Shown: positions 61,418-64,000 of the stretch, piece after piece
Numbering within the stretch: position 1 is the stretch's first letter
Layout: each line of letters starts with the position of its first letter
Assembly: GCA_016758965.1 (NCBI GenBank)
Contig: JAEPRB010000126.1
Location: 1 to 64,000, forward strand
Source: Circinella minor
Lineage: Eukaryota > Mucoromycota > Mucoromycetes > Mucorales > Lichtheimiaceae
Reading direction: 5' to 3'
Length of the DNA stretch: 64,000 bases
Translations under genes and position numbers: made by a program
Notes under the pieces: generated by a model
The model's input: the letters and a program-made list of their open reading frames with translations, nothing else
What the model was told of the DNA's origin: nothing
Databases searched by the model: none

Positions 61418-64000
61418 GGTTTTGTTCTGTTTTAGGAAAGCACTGCCTCAATTTATATTGAAGGCTGCGAGAATAATGAAAAAACCGCAATACGTAGTAA
61501 AATTTGAATTTTTCAATAAGAATTTTGTTTTACAAATATACTCGCAGAACATCAAAGAAGGATAATTGACTCATAGACTCAAGAAAGTATTTTAATTAAG
61601 CACTACTGAAATTATGAGTCTGGTATTGTAATTATATATATTATCTGTAAGTAGCAAATAAAGAAGATCGAATTATAGTATCCTCCATTTCTATGTATCG
61701 AGTTAGTTATAGCTTTTATTATTGATTAATAAAATCCTACGTAGTTATAGTGCTACTATAAGTTATTATATATTGCTTAAATGATCATAAAGTTAAAATG
61801 GGGGGAAAAAGAACTTTGGTAACAAAAATCAATGAATGTTCTGTCTGTAAAATTTATAAAGTGAAGAAGAATTAAAAGTATGTTTTTCAAATCATGTCTT
61901 CTTTATGTTTAAATTTGTTCACATTACTCCCATTCCTTACAAACTATTATCATGTAAAGCGCCCTTCTCTCAAGATTTCATGGAAGAAATCAAGTGCTTT
62001 ACGATATTATAGCAAATAAAATACACTCTTTATAATGTTCACGTGTGGGTACGTATACATGATATTCAAATTAAAGCTAGTAAATAACTGTCGTCATTTT
62101 TGTTAATTAGTTATTCCATTATTTATATTACACAAGATTATTGCAACATCTTTTTTTTATTCCAAACGGCTTTACTTTATAACATTTTGCTAACAAATGT
62201 GTTCACACCAACCTAGTAGACAGTAGATAAATAATCAAAAATTGTTCCAAGTCTAACCCTTCTTGGTATTCTCGAAAGCAAGGGTTACTCCTCCTTACCT
62301 CAATACTTGAAAAAGACCAACTTGTATTTTTATCCTCTCCGTCCATTAGGTACTCTACCCCAGAAGTGTTGCATCTGCATGGTATTATAATATGACTCGA
62401 CTCAATCATTTTCATTATCGCCCTCTTATTCAACCCTGACATTCATCTTTACAGAATCTCAGTTTTAAGTAAAGGTATTCTTTTATACTTTTAAATACAC
62501 TAGGATCGCTCGTTTGTCAAGTGCTGATTCTTACAAAAATTATATATCTCTTTCCATTATTAACGTTTCTTCCACCATCTTTAGTACCAACGCATTAAGT
62601 ATATTTCTTAAGTTAGATATAAAGTATCCATTTTTCTTTAAGTGAATTAAATAAAGCAATGGTTCTGCTTTTAACAACACATAATTTTTTAAGCTATTCC
62701 CATCATATAACAATGACTTTTCTTTTCTCAAACTTTTAACATGTTTTTTAAAAAAAGATTTATAGATACACACCTACTTAAGCACTCATTTTAAAAGAAT
62801 ATCTTTTTTGAAACGATTTACAGTAGCAGAGACTCACAATCAAATAAAGCCAGAATTTAAAGAATCTATGAAAGTATTACCAAACTACGTATACGCAATA
62901 ATGGCATCAGCTTTAAAATAAAACACTATTAACGCCATTGTGCATCCAATTGATGCTAAAACTATACTATCATTAATACCATATAATCAATGTTTTTTTT
63001 TTTTACGAAATTTTCAGGAACATAGAAAACATAGTGAAGTCAGGTAACTAATGTGAAAGTAAATTTATATACCACCATGCTCTTGTTATTTATGTTAGTA
63101 GTCATGAGGTCCAAAAGTTGTACGTATCTTGAAAAAAAATTACTTTAGATGATAACCACTTAGTAGTTTTGAAAAAACACAGAGTATGTTATACACACAC
63201 AATTAAATAAAGAATTAGAAGGATCGGCATGATTTTTTGTACTTTGGTACCTCGATTTAATGGTATAGATCGCTCACCTCCTTCGCCTATCCCTTCAATG
63301 ATAAATTATGTCTAATTTCTACAAGGTTTTTAGGCTAGCCTTTCGAAAATAAACTATTTATGGAATAAAAAAAAAACTCTAACTTTACATCGTTACTTGA
63401 AAAATATCTTTTCTAAAGAATATAACTATTTTTCCTTGACTACCATATACATTCTTAACTTTTTTTTTATATACGTACGCATACAGATACTAAATTGTAT
63501 TTAAAGTTTTAAACATATGACATATAATTTGTGTTACTTTAATGATACGCCAAGAAAATAATCGCCATGGGAAATCTTTTATGATGACATTACCATAATT
63601 GATCTGTTGCTACGTACTACATTATAAAGATTGCGCAGCACTTATCATCTGATGTACGTAATTGTCTTGTTATGTGTTGATTATATATTGATAGCGTAAA
63701 AAAAAAAAGTACAAATAAAGTAATCATCCACGTTGTTGCTATAATAATCATTAAAAAATAAGCCCAAATTTAAGCGCGCAAAGCGAAAAAAAAAATTGGT
63801 GAGGCGTATAGATATTTTTGGATGGTTAGTGTGCTCCGATATATTCATGCCGTTGAACAATGATTAATTCAAATAACTATCATTATTTGTGTGTTGCTAA
63901 TAATTTATTTGTTTTCTTCCTTTCAACCTCAAAATGACTCTTTCAAAAAAACTCGTCAAAAATGAATACCATTGTCACCCATCACATCATTTTACTGCAT
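61418..64000. other. Gene-poor right end
   Basis: 2.6 kb of AT-rich DNA without a recognisable gene. Two minus-strand frames (62203-62442 and 62540-62773) are open for 77-79 codons but show no known motif and no convincing splice extension. Confidence 0.5.

Overview
The window reads as nuclear DNA of a filamentous fungus, most likely Mucoromycota (Mucorales-like); that placement is inference. Coding exons are interrupted by many short introns, mostly 45-200 bp, with GTAAGT/GTAAAT-type donors and TAG/CAG acceptors. Intergenic DNA is very AT-rich with long homopolymers, and proteins carry Gln/Asn/His runs. The KNAC-type zinc-cluster regulator and the Kelch/single-TM proteins also fit this group. 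I rebuilt 14 protein genes by joining exons so that splice phase closes across every junction. The one exception is exon 1 of the metallophosphoesterase gene, which is one base out by my count. I see no rRNA, tRNA or CRISPR.

Layout. 1-8.1 kb is gene-poor and holds one clear 176-bp transposon-derived miniature element. 8.1-12.1 kb has a convergent pair: a small Tic20/DUF4870-type membrane protein (+) and a DH-PH RhoGEF (-). After 3.7 kb of empty DNA come a complete Doa10/SSM4 (MARCH6) ER ubiquitin ligase (+, nine exons) and a MIF-family protein (+). 22-27.4 kb is empty. 27.4-28.7 kb encodes a Zn2Cys6 regulator (-), followed by almost 9 kb with no confident gene. 37.6-48.6 kb holds a tandem array of three paralogous Kelch-repeat single-pass membrane proteins, with miniature-transposon-like sequences between the first two copies. 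49.9-61.3 kb is the gene-dense part: a small unknown membrane protein (-), an Scd6/LSM14 RNA-granule protein (+), an MPPED-type metallophosphoesterase (-), a RAX1-like RGS membrane protein (+), a fungal tetraspanin (+) and Mog1 (-). The last 2.7 kb is empty.

Functional themes. Several products concern membranes, cell polarity and signalling (RhoGEF, RAX1-like RGS protein, tetraspanin, Kelch proteins). Others are housekeeping: ER protein degradation, mRNA decay granules and Ran transport. The least familiar part is the Kelch trio. The three copies share signal peptide, beta-propeller, glycine-rich TM segment, and a cytoplasmic tail with two KPD[G/A] motifs, one of them at or next to the extreme C-terminus. 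This looks like an expanding family of surface proteins with a conserved intracellular docking motif; its function is unknown.
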